Shown here: piece by piece, positions 1-7,179 of the stretch
Position numbering within the stretch: the first letter of the stretch is position 1
How the letters are laid out: each line of letters opens with the position of its first letter
From: Rhodospirillaceae bacterium
Lineage (GTDB): Bacteria; Pseudomonadota; Alphaproteobacteria; Micavibrionales; UBA2020
Length of the DNA stretch: 11,307 nt
Assembly: GCA_003524565.1 (NCBI GenBank)
Contig: DQGU01000128.1
Span: 5,953-17,259, forward strand
Reading direction: 5' to 3'
Made by a program: the position numbers and the translations under genes
Notes under the pieces: model-generated
The model's database searches: none
Told to the model about the DNA's origin: nothing
Seen by the model: the letters and a program-made list of their open reading frames with translations, nothing else

Positions 1-456
1 GGTATCAGCGCGCGCGTGGATGCGTCCGAAGCCCGCAGTTCCGACAAAATGTGGACAGCGATTAAAAAGGGCGTCCCCGTGCGCCTTGAAATCGGCGCGC
101 GTGAGCTGGCCGAGGGTCAGGTGGTTTTCACGCGCCGCGACCTTGGCAAAGACGGCAAGATGAAAGTTTCCATCGACTCTTGCGCCGCCGAAATCGGCAA
201 GGCACTGCAACAAATGCAAAAAGATTTGTTGGCGCGTTCACGCGCGCGTCTTGCATCGCAAATCACGGATGTCAAAACCCTCAAGGACGTGCGCGATTAT
301 TACGCGGCGGACAAGACGGGCGGCTTGCGTCTTGATTATGCGCTGGTCAAGGATTCCCCGGAATTTGCAGCCATCGCCAAGGAATATGCGGTCACCACGC
401 GTTGCCTGCCGTTTGCAGATGGCGGTGAAAAAGTGATTGTGGCGAAATCGTACTAA
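1..456 (+). CDS. proS: Prolyl-tRNA synthetase, archaeal/eukaryotic-like class (ProS type 3), C-terminal part; 5' end outside window
   Basis: This is the last 151 codons of a cytoplasmic enzyme that attaches proline to tRNA(Pro). The frame is open from base 1, so the start and the class II catalytic core lie upstream. Visible are the end of the anticodon-binding domain (VPVRLEIGARELAEGQVVFTRRD, split here as VPVRLEIG, then GQVVFTRRD) and the C-terminal domain found only in archaeal/eukaryotic-type ProRS, recognised by TTRCLPF and the terminal VAKSY. The chain ends in Tyr; in the Thermus enzyme the C-terminal Tyr reaches toward the active site. Where Thermus ProRS has two pairs of zinc-binding Cys, this protein has none (it reads YALVKDSPEF, and there is no CxxC before the end), so the zinc site is lost. 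The stop codon shares one base with the next start. The short bacterial-type ProRS lacks this domain, so the class assignment is fairly firm. Confidence 0.9.
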   Translation, partial: GISARVDASEARSSDKMWTAIKKGVPVRLEIGARELAEGQVVFTRRDLGKDGKMKVSIDSCAAEIGKALQQMQKDLLARSRARLASQITDVKTLKDVRDYYAADKTGGLRLDYALVKDSPEFAAIAKEYAVTTRCLPFADGGEKVIVAKSY

Positions 457-902
457 TGCCGCTTGCGTTCCGCCAGATTGCCTGCGATACGCCCGACCAT
501 GCCGCCATGCTAGCGCTGCGGGAGCGTATCCTGCGCAAACCCATCGGCCTTAGCGTCACGGCGGAAGAAATCGCGCGCGACAGCGGCGATTACCTGCTGG
601 GCGGTTTTGAGGGCGATAACATCGTTTGCTGCCTGATTTTGCAAAAATGCGATGGCGGATGGATAAAAATGCGGCAGGTCGCCGTCGATAACGGGCGGCA
701 GGGGCAGGGCAACGGTGCGCAGATGCTGCGCGCGGCGCTTGATGTTCTGCGCGGCTGGGGCGCGGGCAAGGTTTATTGCCACGCCCGCGAAACGGCGCGC
801 GATTTTTACCTGCAAAACGGCTGGGTCGTCACCAGCGATATTTTTGACGAAAACGGCATTCCGCATTGCCGGATGGAATTCACTTTGGACAAGATTGGAT
901 AA
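456..902 (+). CDS. GNAT-family N-acetyltransferase, substrate unknown
   Basis: This 148-aa protein is a single-domain GNAT acetyltransferase, predicted to move an acetyl group from acetyl-CoA to an amine. The acetyl-CoA pyrophosphate-binding motif A is clear: beta strand KMRQVAVD (about residues 71-78) followed by RQGQGNG at 81-87, matching Q/RxxGxG/A. Downstream, YCHARETARDFYLQNGW (about 108-124) is the usual beta5-alpha4 region with the Tyr often seen near the catalytic site, and GIPHCRMEF closes the fold. The overall pattern resembles the ElaA/YjcF-like branch of GNATs, whose substrates are mostly unknown. No signal peptide or membrane segment is seen. Its ATG overlaps the proS stop (TAATG), which suggests translational coupling, and lolC follows after 12 bp. 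The family is clear but the substrate cannot be told from sequence. Confidence 0.87.
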   Translation: MPLAFRQIACDTPDHAAMLALRERILRKPIGLSVTAEEIARDSGDYLLGGFEGDNIVCCLILQKCDGGWIKMRQVAVDNGRQGQGNGAQMLRAALDVLRGWGAGKVYCHARETARDFYLQNGWVVTSDIFDENGIPHCRMEFTLDKIG

Positions 903-914
903 GGCGCAGGCATC

Positions 915-2162
915 ATGTCTCTCGCATTCGAAAAAATGGTGGCGGGGCGCTATTTGCGCTCCAAACGCAAAGAGGGTTTTATCTCCGTCATTGCAGGGTT
1001 TTCGTTCCTCGGCATCATGCTTGGTGTGGCGACGCTGATTATTGTCATGTCAGTCATGAATGGTTTTCGGGCGGAACTGATTGGCCGTATCCTCGGCCTT
1101 AACGGCCACATGAATGTTTTTAGCTATAGCGGGTCTATTGTGACGTATGAACCGCTGATGGCGCGTCTGCAAAAACTGCCCGGTATTACAAGTGCTGCGC
1201 CTGCTATCGAAGGACAGGCGCTTGCCAAAATGGGCGACAACGCGCTCGGCATGGTTGTACGCGGCATGCGGACGGAGGATTTTGCCGTGCGCCCCATTCT
1301 GTCCGGCGCTATCGTGGACAGGCTGGAGGGGGACGATTATTTTGGCGGCGATAACATCGCCATCGGCAAAGGGCTTGCTGAGCGTTACCGCCTGCGTCCG
1401 GGCAGCCGGATTTTCATGGTATCGTCCAAAAGCCGCACAACGCCCTTTGGCAGCATGCCAATTCAGGCGGCATTTATCGTTGGCGCGATTTTTGACGCGG
1501 GCATGTATGAATATAACAACAGTTTTGCCTATATGCCGCTTGAAACCGCACAGAAATTTTTCAACATGGGCGACGGCGTGGGGTCGGTTGAGGTGATGAC
1601 AAATAATCCCTCCCATATCCGCCAGATACGCGCGGCGGTTGAAAATGAATTGCAGGGCGAATTCGCCGTGACGGACTGGCAGGACAGCAACGCGAGTTTT
1701 TATAACGCGCTGCAGGTGGAGCGTAACGTGATGTTCCTTATCCTGACGCTGATTATTCTTGTCGCCGCTTTTAATATCATCTCCAGCCTTATCATGCTGG
1801 TGAAGGACAAAGGGCGTGATATCGCCATTCTGCGCACCATGGGCGCGACGAAGGGGATGATTATCCGCATTTTCTTTTTTACGGGCGCCACCATTGGCGT
1901 TGTCGGCACGATGGCGGGCGCTGTTTTGGGTATTGCTTTTGCCAGTAATATCGAAAGCATCCGCCGCTGGCTGGAGGGCCTCACCAATACCAACCTGTTT
2001 TCGGACGAGATTTATTTCCTGTCCAAATTGCCCGCGCAGCTGAATACCGGCGATGTGCTGGTAACGGTGGGTATGGCGCTGTTTTTATCCTTTGCCGCCA
2101 CGATATACCCGGCATGGCGCGCGGCAAGGCTTGACCCGGTGGAGGGACTGCGCCGTGAATAA
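915..2162 (+). CDS. lolC: Lipoprotein-releasing ABC transporter permease (LolC/LolE family)
   Basis: This 415-aa inner-membrane permease should work with LolD to extract outer-membrane lipoproteins from the inner membrane and pass them to LolA. It has the LolC/E (FtsX-like) architecture: a short cytoplasmic N-terminus (FEKMVAGRYLRSKRKEGFIS), TM1 at about 22-47 (VIAGFSFLGIMLGVATLIIV), a large periplasmic domain at about 50-265, then three membrane segments at about 272-295, 312-345 and 378-400. It ends in the family signature AWRAARLDPVEGLRRE, next to the coupling region. Length matches the family (about 400-415). Only one permease gene lies next to lolD, so the complex is probably built on two copies of this protein or a LolF-like hybrid, unlike the LolC plus LolE heterodimer of E. 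coli; a second permease elsewhere cannot be excluded. The ATG at 915 is preceded by a modest GCAGG. Confidence 0.93.
   Translation: MSLAFEKMVAGRYLRSKRKEGFISVIAGFSFLGIMLGVATLIIVMSVMNGFRAELIGRILGLNGHMNVFSYSGSIVTYEPLMARLQKLPGITSAAPAIEGQALAKMGDNALGMVVRGMRTEDFAVRPILSGAIVDRLEGDDYFGGDNIAIGKGLAERYRLRPGSRIFMVSSKSRTTPFGSMPIQAAFIVGAIFDAGMYEYNNSFAYMPLETAQKFFNMGDGVGSVEVMTNNPSHIRQIRAAVENELQGEFAVTDWQDSNASFYNALQVERNVMFLILTLIILVAAFNIISSLIMLVKDKGRDIAILRTMGATKGMIIRIFFFTGATIGVVGTMAGAVLGIAFASNIESIRRWLEGLTNTNLFSDEIYFLSKLPAQLNTGDVLVTVGMALFLSFAATIYPAWRAARLDPVEGLRRE
2141..2146 (+). promoter_or_regulatory. Ribosome binding site of lolD, deciding a GTG start
   Basis: GGAGGG ends 8 nt before GTG at 2155, inside the lolC coding sequence. 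It is the strongest Shine-Dalgarno match near the lolD 5' end. The in-frame ATG at 2092 would add 21 residues (PPRYTRHGARQG...) that are just the shifted lolC reading frame and are not LolD-like, so the GTG is preferred. Confidence 0.8.
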
Positions 2163-2841
2163 TACATCGCAAAGCCAAAGCGTTCTGAAGCTTGAAAACG
2201 TCGTGCGCAGCTTTACGCAGGGCGGGCAGACGCTGGATATTCTGCGCGGGGTGAATGTCGATTTGCGCCGCGGCGAAATCGTCGCGCTGCTGGGCCCCAG
2301 CGGTTCGGGCAAAACGACCATGCTGCAAATCGCAGGGCTTCTGGAGCCGCCGACCAGCGGCAAGGTCTTTGTGGGCGGCATCGCCGCAACCGATACGTCG
2401 GACGAGGCGCGCACAACCATGCGCCGCGACCAGATTGGATTCGTATATCAATTCCACCACCTGCTGCCGGATTTTACTGCGCTTGAAAACCTGATGTTGC
2501 CGCAATATATCGCGGGCAAGGACAAGGCGGCGGCGCGGGAGCGGGCGCAGCATCTGCTTTCCCTCGTCGGGCTTGAAAAACGTATGGGACATTTCCCGTC
2601 GCAATTGTCGGGCGGGGAGCAGCAGCGCGTCGCCATCGCGCGCGGGCTTGTCAACCATCCGGCGCTTTTGCTGGCGGACGAGCCGACAGGTAACCTCGAC
2701 CCCAAAACCGCCGACGAGGTTTTCGGTATTCTGGTGCAGACCATCCGCAGCGAAAATATCGGCGCGCTGGTCGTCACGCACAACCACGATTTGGCCGCAC
2801 GCATGGACCGCGTGCTGGAGCTTAAAGACGGCCGCGTCTAA
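2155..2841 (+). CDS. lolD: Lipoprotein-releasing system ATP-binding protein LolD
   Basis: This 228-aa cytoplasmic ATPase should power lipoprotein release by the LolC/E-type permease encoded just upstream. All ABC ATPase motifs are intact: Walker A GPSGSGKT at 47-54, Q-loop in FVYQFHHLLPDFTALEN (the FHHLLPDFTALEN string is typical of LolD), signature LSGGEQQRVAIARGL, Walker B ALLLADEPTGNLD, and H-loop VVTHNHDLA. The start is GTG at 2155, overlapping the lolC stop by 8 nt and supported by GGAGGG; the resulting length is the usual one for LolD. The overlap implies translational coupling, fitting a fixed subunit ratio. Eight bases after the stop the opposite-strand gene ends, so the operon has no room here for an intrinsic terminator. 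Confidence 0.95.
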   Translation: MNNTSQSQSVLKLENVVRSFTQGGQTLDILRGVNVDLRRGEIVALLGPSGSGKTTMLQIAGLLEPPTSGKVFVGGIAATDTSDEARTTMRRDQIGFVYQFHHLLPDFTALENLMLPQYIAGKDKAAARERAQHLLSLVGLEKRMGHFPSQLSGGEQQRVAIARGLVNHPALLLADEPTGNLDPKTADEVFGILVQTIRSENIGALVVTHNHDLAARMDRVLELKDGRV

Positions 2842-2849
2842 CGCCGGCT

Positions 2850-3560
2850 TTATTTCAATTTGGGATGACGGGGTTTTTGCAGCGGAATTGTTTCGCGGGC
2901 AGGTACGTCGTATTGACGCAGTTCTTGCAGCGCGCCCGTCGCGGCGGCGGTGATGATTACCGTTTCGACAAATTCAAGGCGGTCTTCGTCTTTGCTGAGG
3001 TCGTAGCGGTGGAACATGCTGTCGCCGTTTTTGCCCGACGGGTTCCAGAATGTTTTACTGTCAAGATAGGTCGGGTTTCCGCGCGGTTTGTTAATATTCT
3101 CGCCATAACAATCAATCACGCTGTCGGGCAGCACACGCACCAGAATGCGGGCATCGTCGATGCTGAGAATGGCATAGTGCGCCAGCGGCGGCTGTTCGCT
3201 GCTGCCTTCCTTGATAAGGCGGAGTTCGCGCAGGGTATTGAAATTGGCTTGCTCGAGCCCTATCTGCCGCAGGCCCGCTTCCTGGCACATCGTTACCAGC
3301 GCGTTCAGCGCGGTGAGGGTTGGGGCAAAGGCCTCTTTTTCCGCGCGCGCGGCGGCGGCCAGCGCGCTGAATGTATCGGCGATGTTTTTATGTGTCAGCT
3401 CTTTGAGCGTCGGGGTGTCCGGCTCTTCGGCGGCGACCGTTTCGGGGGCAGGTGCGGTGGCTTCTTTTTTCTTCGCTTTCTTATCGGCAGGCGCAGGGGC
3501 GGCGGGGGCTGAACCAAAGCCCCAGTCTTCTTCCTTCGCTGTGTGATGTTTGCCCATCAT
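2850..3560 (-). CDS. Hypothetical protein, 236 aa, Ala/Pro/Lys-rich N-terminal linker
   Basis: I do not recognise this protein. From the ATG at 3560 it begins MMGKHHTAKEEDWGFG, runs into a low-complexity, probably disordered stretch rich in Ala, Pro, Lys and Glu (about residues 18-47), then a predicted helical segment (LKELTHKNIADTFSALAAAARAEKEAF, split as LKELTHKNIADTF and SALAAAARAEKEAF), then a mixed domain containing YAILSIDDARILVRVLPDSV and ENINKPRGNPTYLDSKTFWNPSG. It ends in the basic PRHPKLK. There is no signal peptide or membrane segment, so it is likely cytoplasmic. An ATG at 3605 in frame would add 15 residues (MWLLSAIKKISGLTA), but it lies upstream of the transcription start predicted from a near-consensus promoter at 3593-3621, so the internal ATGs at 3560/3557 are preferred; AGCGGG sits 9 nt before 3560. 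The gene is convergent with lolD and divergent from dnaE. That it is real rests on the promoter, length and balanced composition. Confidence 0.72.
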   Translation of the reverse strand: MMGKHHTAKEEDWGFGSAPAAPAPADKKAKKKEATAPAPETVAAEEPDTPTLKELTHKNIADTFSALAAAARAEKEAFAPTLTALNALVTMCQEAGLRQIGLEQANFNTLRELRLIKEGSSEQPPLAHYAILSIDDARILVRVLPDSVIDCYGENINKPRGNPTYLDSKTFWNPSGKNGDSMFHRYDLSKDEDRLEFVETVIITAAATGALQELRQYDVPARETIPLQKPRHPKLK

Positions 3561-3592
3561 GGCCGTTAACCCGCTGATTTTTTTGATGGCTG

Positions 3593-3621
3593 ATAATAAC
3601 CACATGTCTTTGTTATGTCAA
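3593..3621 (-). promoter_or_regulatory. Sigma-70-type promoter of the 236-aa orphan gene
   Basis: On the minus strand, TTGACA (3621 down to 3616) is followed after exactly 17 nt by TATTAT (3598 down to 3593): a perfect -35, a 5/6 -10 and ideal spacing. Transcription would begin near 3586, giving a leader of about 25 nt to the ATG at 3560. The promoter lies in the 120-bp gap between this gene and dnaE. The TTGACATAA string recurs in the promoter at 7734-7762. Confidence 0.68.
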
Positions 3622-3680
3622 CAGACGGTTTTGGGCAGAAAGTGATTGAAATTCAATGCCTTTGGTGTGAAAACAAGGGT

Positions 3681-6600
3681 ATGTCACAGCCCTACGCACC
3701 CTTTGTTCACCTGCGTGTCCATTCGGCCTATTCGCTGGCCGAAGGGGCGATACGCATCAAGGACCTCGTGCCGCTGGCGCGTAAGTTGAACATGCCGGCC
3801 GTCGCGGTCACGGACAGCGGCAACCTGTTCGGCGCGGTTGAATTTTCACTGACGGCGGCGAAGGCGGGGGTGCAGCCCATCGTCGGCTGCCAGTTCTATA
3901 TCGAAAAGCCGGAACAGACGACGCAGAAAAACCGCAAATGCGAAATGCCCGACCAAATCGTTTTGCTGGCGCAAAACCATGCGGGGTATCTGAATCTTGT
4001 GAAGCTGTCGAGCGAGGCGTTTTTACACCCGCTGCCGCATACCGAAAAGCCTGCGCTGACGTGGGAAGCATTGGCCGCGCATAGCGGCGGACTTATCTGC
4101 CTGACAGGCGGCGCGAAGGGCAGCCTTGCGCGCATGATTGCCGAAAACCGCGCGGCGGAGGCAGACAAGCTGCTTGTGCAAATGCAGGGCATGTTTGAAG
4201 ACCGCCTGTATATCGAGCTGGAGCGTCACGGCACGGCGGAGGAAGTCGCGGTTGAAGACGGGCTTCTGGATTTGGCCTATGCGCGAAATGTGCCGATTGT
4301 GGCGACAAATAACTGCTATTTCGATGACCCGTCGATGTACGAAGCGCATGACGCGCTGATGTGCATTGCCGAAAGCGCCTATGTGCAGGACGATAACCGC
4401 CGCAAGGTGACGCCGGAGCATTATTTCAAATCCGCCGAGCAAATGGCGGAGCTGTTCAAAGACCTGCCCGAAGCTATCGAGAATACGGTGCATATCGCGC
4501 GCCGCTGCGCCTTTATGCTCAAGGAAGAAAAGCCCTTCCTGCCGCGTTTTCCGACGCCGGAGGGGCAAAGCGAAGCGGATGCGCTGCGCGACCTCTCGGA
4601 AAAAGGGCTGGCGTGGCGGCTTGAAAATTACGTTTTTCAATCCGGCTGGGACGACGCCAAACGTGCAGAGGTACGCAAGGAATATTTCGACCGCCTGAAT
4701 TATGAACTCGGCGTCATTATCGATATGGGATTTCCGGGCTACTTCCTTATCGTATCGGATTTTATCCAATGGGCGAAAGACCACGATATACCGGTTGGCC
4801 CCGGGCGCGGTTCGGGTGCGGGTTCTGTCGTTGCATGGGCAACCAAAATTACCGACTTGGACCCCATCGCCATGAAACTGCTGTTCGAGCGTTTCTTGAA
4901 CCCCGAACGCGTATCCATGCCCGACTTCGACGTGGATTTCTGTCAGGAACGCCGCGACGAAGTTATTACCTATGTGCGCCACAAATACGGCACCGACAGC
5001 GTGGCGCAGATTATTACCTTCGGTAAGCTGCAGGCGCGCGCCGTGGTGCGCGACGTCGGGCGCGTTTTGCAAATGCCTTACGGGCAGGTCGATAAAATCG
5101 CCAAACTGGTGCCGCAAAACCCCGCAAACCCCATCAGCCTTGGCGAAGCGCTTGAGAGCGAGCCACTGCTGCGCGAAGCGCGCGACAGTGACGAACAGGT
5201 CGGCAAGCTCATCGACGTCGCGCTGAAGCTGGAGGGGCTTTACCGTCATGCCTCCACCCACGCGGCGGGCGTGGTGATGGGGGATAAGCCGCTCGACCAG
5301 TTGGTGCCGGTTTACCGCGACCCCGGCGCCGATGCGCCCGCAACGCAGTTCAACATGAAAGACGTCGAGAAAATCGGCTTTGTGAAGTTCGACTTCCTTG
5401 GTCTTAAAACGCTTGATGTCATTCAGGAAGCCATTCGCCTTATCAAACAGACAACGGGGCTGGAGCTCGACCCGCTGAAATTCCCGCTTGAAGACGCCGA
5501 TACCTACAAGCTGCTGGCGCGCGGGGATTGCGCCGCCGTCTTCCAGCTCGAGAGTGCGGGCATGCGCGATTTGTGCCGCCAGATGAACGTCAAGAACTTC
5601 GAAGAAGTTTCGGCTATCGTCGCCCTGTTCCGTCCGGGGCCGATGGAAAATATCCCGAAATACCTTGCGAACCTGAAGGGGAGCGAGGACATCGACTACA
5701 TGCACCCGCTTTTGAAGCCGGTGACCGAAGATACCTACGGCGTCATGATTTATCAGGAACAGGTCATGCAGGCGGCGCAGGTGCTTGCGGGCTATACGCT
5801 CGGCGGTGCTGACCTTTTGCGCCGCGCGATGGGCAAGAAAATCAAATCCGAAATGGATGCGCAGCGCGCGATTTTTGTCGAGGGCTGCAAGAAACATAAC
5901 AATATCGACGAAGGCCTCGCGGGTTCTATTTTCGACCAGATTGAAAAATTCGCGGGCTACGGCTTTAACCGCGCGCACTCGGCGGCTTACGGTCTTATCG
6001 CGTTCCAGACGGCTTATCTGAAATGCCATTTCCCCGTCGAATTCATGGCCGCGACCATGACGCAGGATATGGGCAACACCGACAAGCTGGCCGTTATCCG
6101 GCAGGAATTGCAGCGCATGGGCATCACGCTCTTGCCGCCGGATATCAATAAATCCATTCCGCGCTTTTCCGTCGAATTCATGGCGGATGGCAGCAAGTCC
6201 ATCCGCTACGCCCTCGCCGCGCTGAAAGGCGTGGGGGAAGAGGCGATGAAGCGGGTATTGGCAGAGCGTGAAGAAAACGGCCCCTTCAGCGATATTTACG
6301 ATTTCGCGCGCAGGCTGGATACCAAAGTCATCAACAAGCGGCAGATGGAATCGCTTGCTGCCGCAGGCGCTTTTGACGCCATGATTGAAAACCGCGCCGT
6401 CGCGCTGGCGGGCGTTGAAACGCTGCTGCGTTATGCCGCCGCGCATGCCGAAGAAAAAGCCAGCGGTCAGGAAAGCCTGTTTGGCGGTGGCGGCGCGGAA
6501 AGTCTGCCGGAGCCTGCCTTGCCGCAAGCCGACAAGTGGGAGCCGCTGGAAGGCCTGCGCCATGAATTCGAAGCGGTCGGTTTTTACCTCTCCGCCCACC

Positions 6601-7172
6601 CGCTCGACAATATGGCGACGCAGCTGGAACGCCTGCGCGTCGTGCCGTCCAGCCAGGTGCAGGCGGCGCTGAACGCCAGCCCGTCGAACCGCCTGCGCAT
6701 GGCTGGGATTGTCGTGCGCAAGCAGGAACGCACGTCGCAAAAAGGCAACCGCTTTGCCTTCGTGCAAGTATCAGACCCCTACGGCGTTTTCGAGATGATG
6801 GTGTTTTCCGAGCTTCTCAACGCCGCGCGTGAGCATCTGGAGGCGGGGACGCCTATCTTGCTCAGCGTCGATGTTGACCGCAAGAACGAAGATGAGCTGA
6901 GATTCCTGGCGCAATCTATCGAACCGCTGACCTCGGCCGTGCAAAGCGTGACACGGCAGGTGATTGTCGAGATGCAAACGCCCGAAGCGGTCGCGCAAGT
7001 GAAGGCGATGCTCGATAACACGGGCGGCGGGCGCGTGAAGGTGCAAGTCACCGCCGATGCGGGCAAGGGGCGCACGGTAACGCTAGAGCTGCCCGGTTAT
7101 TACACCATCCACGAAGACACCCCGCGCCAGCTGCGCGCCATTCGCGGCGTCGGCGAAGTGCGGGAGCTTTAA
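3681..7172 (+). CDS. dnaE: DNA polymerase III subunit alpha (replicative polymerase)
   Basis: This 1163-aa protein is the chromosomal replicase catalytic subunit, of DnaE1 type and close in length to E. coli DnaE (1160). Order of parts: PHP domain from residue 8 (FVHLRVHSAYS), with the HLRVH pattern seen in E. coli rather than the metal-binding HxHxH form; polymerase core with PVGPGRGSGAGS at 371-382, catalytic Asp residues in PDFDVDF (Asp 415, 417, 419) and Asp571 in KFDFLGLKTL; FRPGP; GYGFNRAHSAAYGL around 766; a beta-clamp-binding motif QESLF at 930-934; and an OB fold from about 1003. Start choice: an ATG at 3615 would add 22 residues foreign to DnaE, whereas 3681 gives MSQPYAPFVHLRVHS, the usual beginning. 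The ribosome-binding site before 3681 is poor (AAGGG only 1 nt away), so the start rests on family comparison. No intrinsic terminator is seen after the stop. Confidence 0.97.
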   Translation: MSQPYAPFVHLRVHSAYSLAEGAIRIKDLVPLARKLNMPAVAVTDSGNLFGAVEFSLTAAKAGVQPIVGCQFYIEKPEQTTQKNRKCEMPDQIVLLAQNHAGYLNLVKLSSEAFLHPLPHTEKPALTWEALAAHSGGLICLTGGAKGSLARMIAENRAAEADKLLVQMQGMFEDRLYIELERHGTAEEVAVEDGLLDLAYARNVPIVATNNCYFDDPSMYEAHDALMCIAESAYVQDDNRRKVTPEHYFKSAEQMAELFKDLPEAIENTVHIARRCAFMLKEEKPFLPRFPTPEGQSEADALRDLSEKGLAWRLENYVFQSGWDDAKRAEVRKEYFDRLNYELGVIIDMGFPGYFLIVSDFIQWAKDHDIPVGPGRGSGAGSVVAWATKITDLDPIAMKLLFERFLNPERVSMPDFDVDFCQERRDEVITYVRHKYGTDSVAQIITFGKLQARAVVRDVGRVLQMPYGQVDKIAKLVPQNPANPISLGEALESEPLLREARDSDEQVGKLIDVALKLEGLYRHASTHAAGVVMGDKPLDQLVPVYRDPGADAPATQFNMKDVEKIGFVKFDFLGLKTLDVIQEAIRLIKQTTGLELDPLKFPLEDADTYKLLARGDCAAVFQLESAGMRDLCRQMNVKNFEEVSAIVALFRPGPMENIPKYLANLKGSEDIDYMHPLLKPVTEDTYGVMIYQEQVMQAAQVLAGYTLGGADLLRRAMGKKIKSEMDAQRAIFVEGCKKHNNIDEGLAGSIFDQIEKFAGYGFNRAHSAAYGLIAFQTAYLKCHFPVEFMAATMTQDMGNTDKLAVIRQELQRMGITLLPPDINKSIPRFSVEFMADGSKSIRYALAALKGVGEEAMKRVLAEREENGPFSDIYDFARRLDTKVINKRQMESLAAAGAFDAMIENRAVALAGVETLLRYAAAHAEEKASGQESLFGGGGAESLPEPALPQADKWEPLEGLRHEFEAVGFYLSAHPLDNMATQLERLRVVPSSQVQAALNASPSNRLRMAGIVVRKQERTSQKGNRFAFVQVSDPYGVFEMMVFSELLNAAREHLEAGTPILLSVDVDRKNEDELRFLAQSIEPLTSAVQSVTRQVIVEMQTPEAVAQVKAMLDNTGGGRVKVQVTADAGKGRTVTLELPGYYTIHEDTPRQLRAIRGVGEVREL

Positions 7173-7179
7173 TCGAGTT

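Noticed and set aside
1981..2787. A 268-codon minus-strand frame opposite lolD
   Set aside because: Antisense shadow of lolD, whose ABC motifs are complete.
2865..3512. A 215-codon plus-strand frame opposite the 236-aa orphan gene
   Set aside because: It is rich in Arg, Gly and Phe with no family features and no start signal; the minus-strand frame has a near-consensus promoter.
3615..3680. Use of the ATG at 3615 as the dnaE start
   Set aside because: It has no ribosome binding site, overlaps the -35 box of the opposing promoter, and adds 22 residues not seen in DnaE proteins; 3681 gives the canonical N-terminus.
4023..6767. A 914-codon open frame on the minus strand opposite dnaE
   Set aside because: It mirrors dnaE codons exactly, has no start signals, and its product is His/Arg-rich low-quality sequence typical of the antisense of a GC-rich gene. 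dnaE is unambiguous on the other strand.
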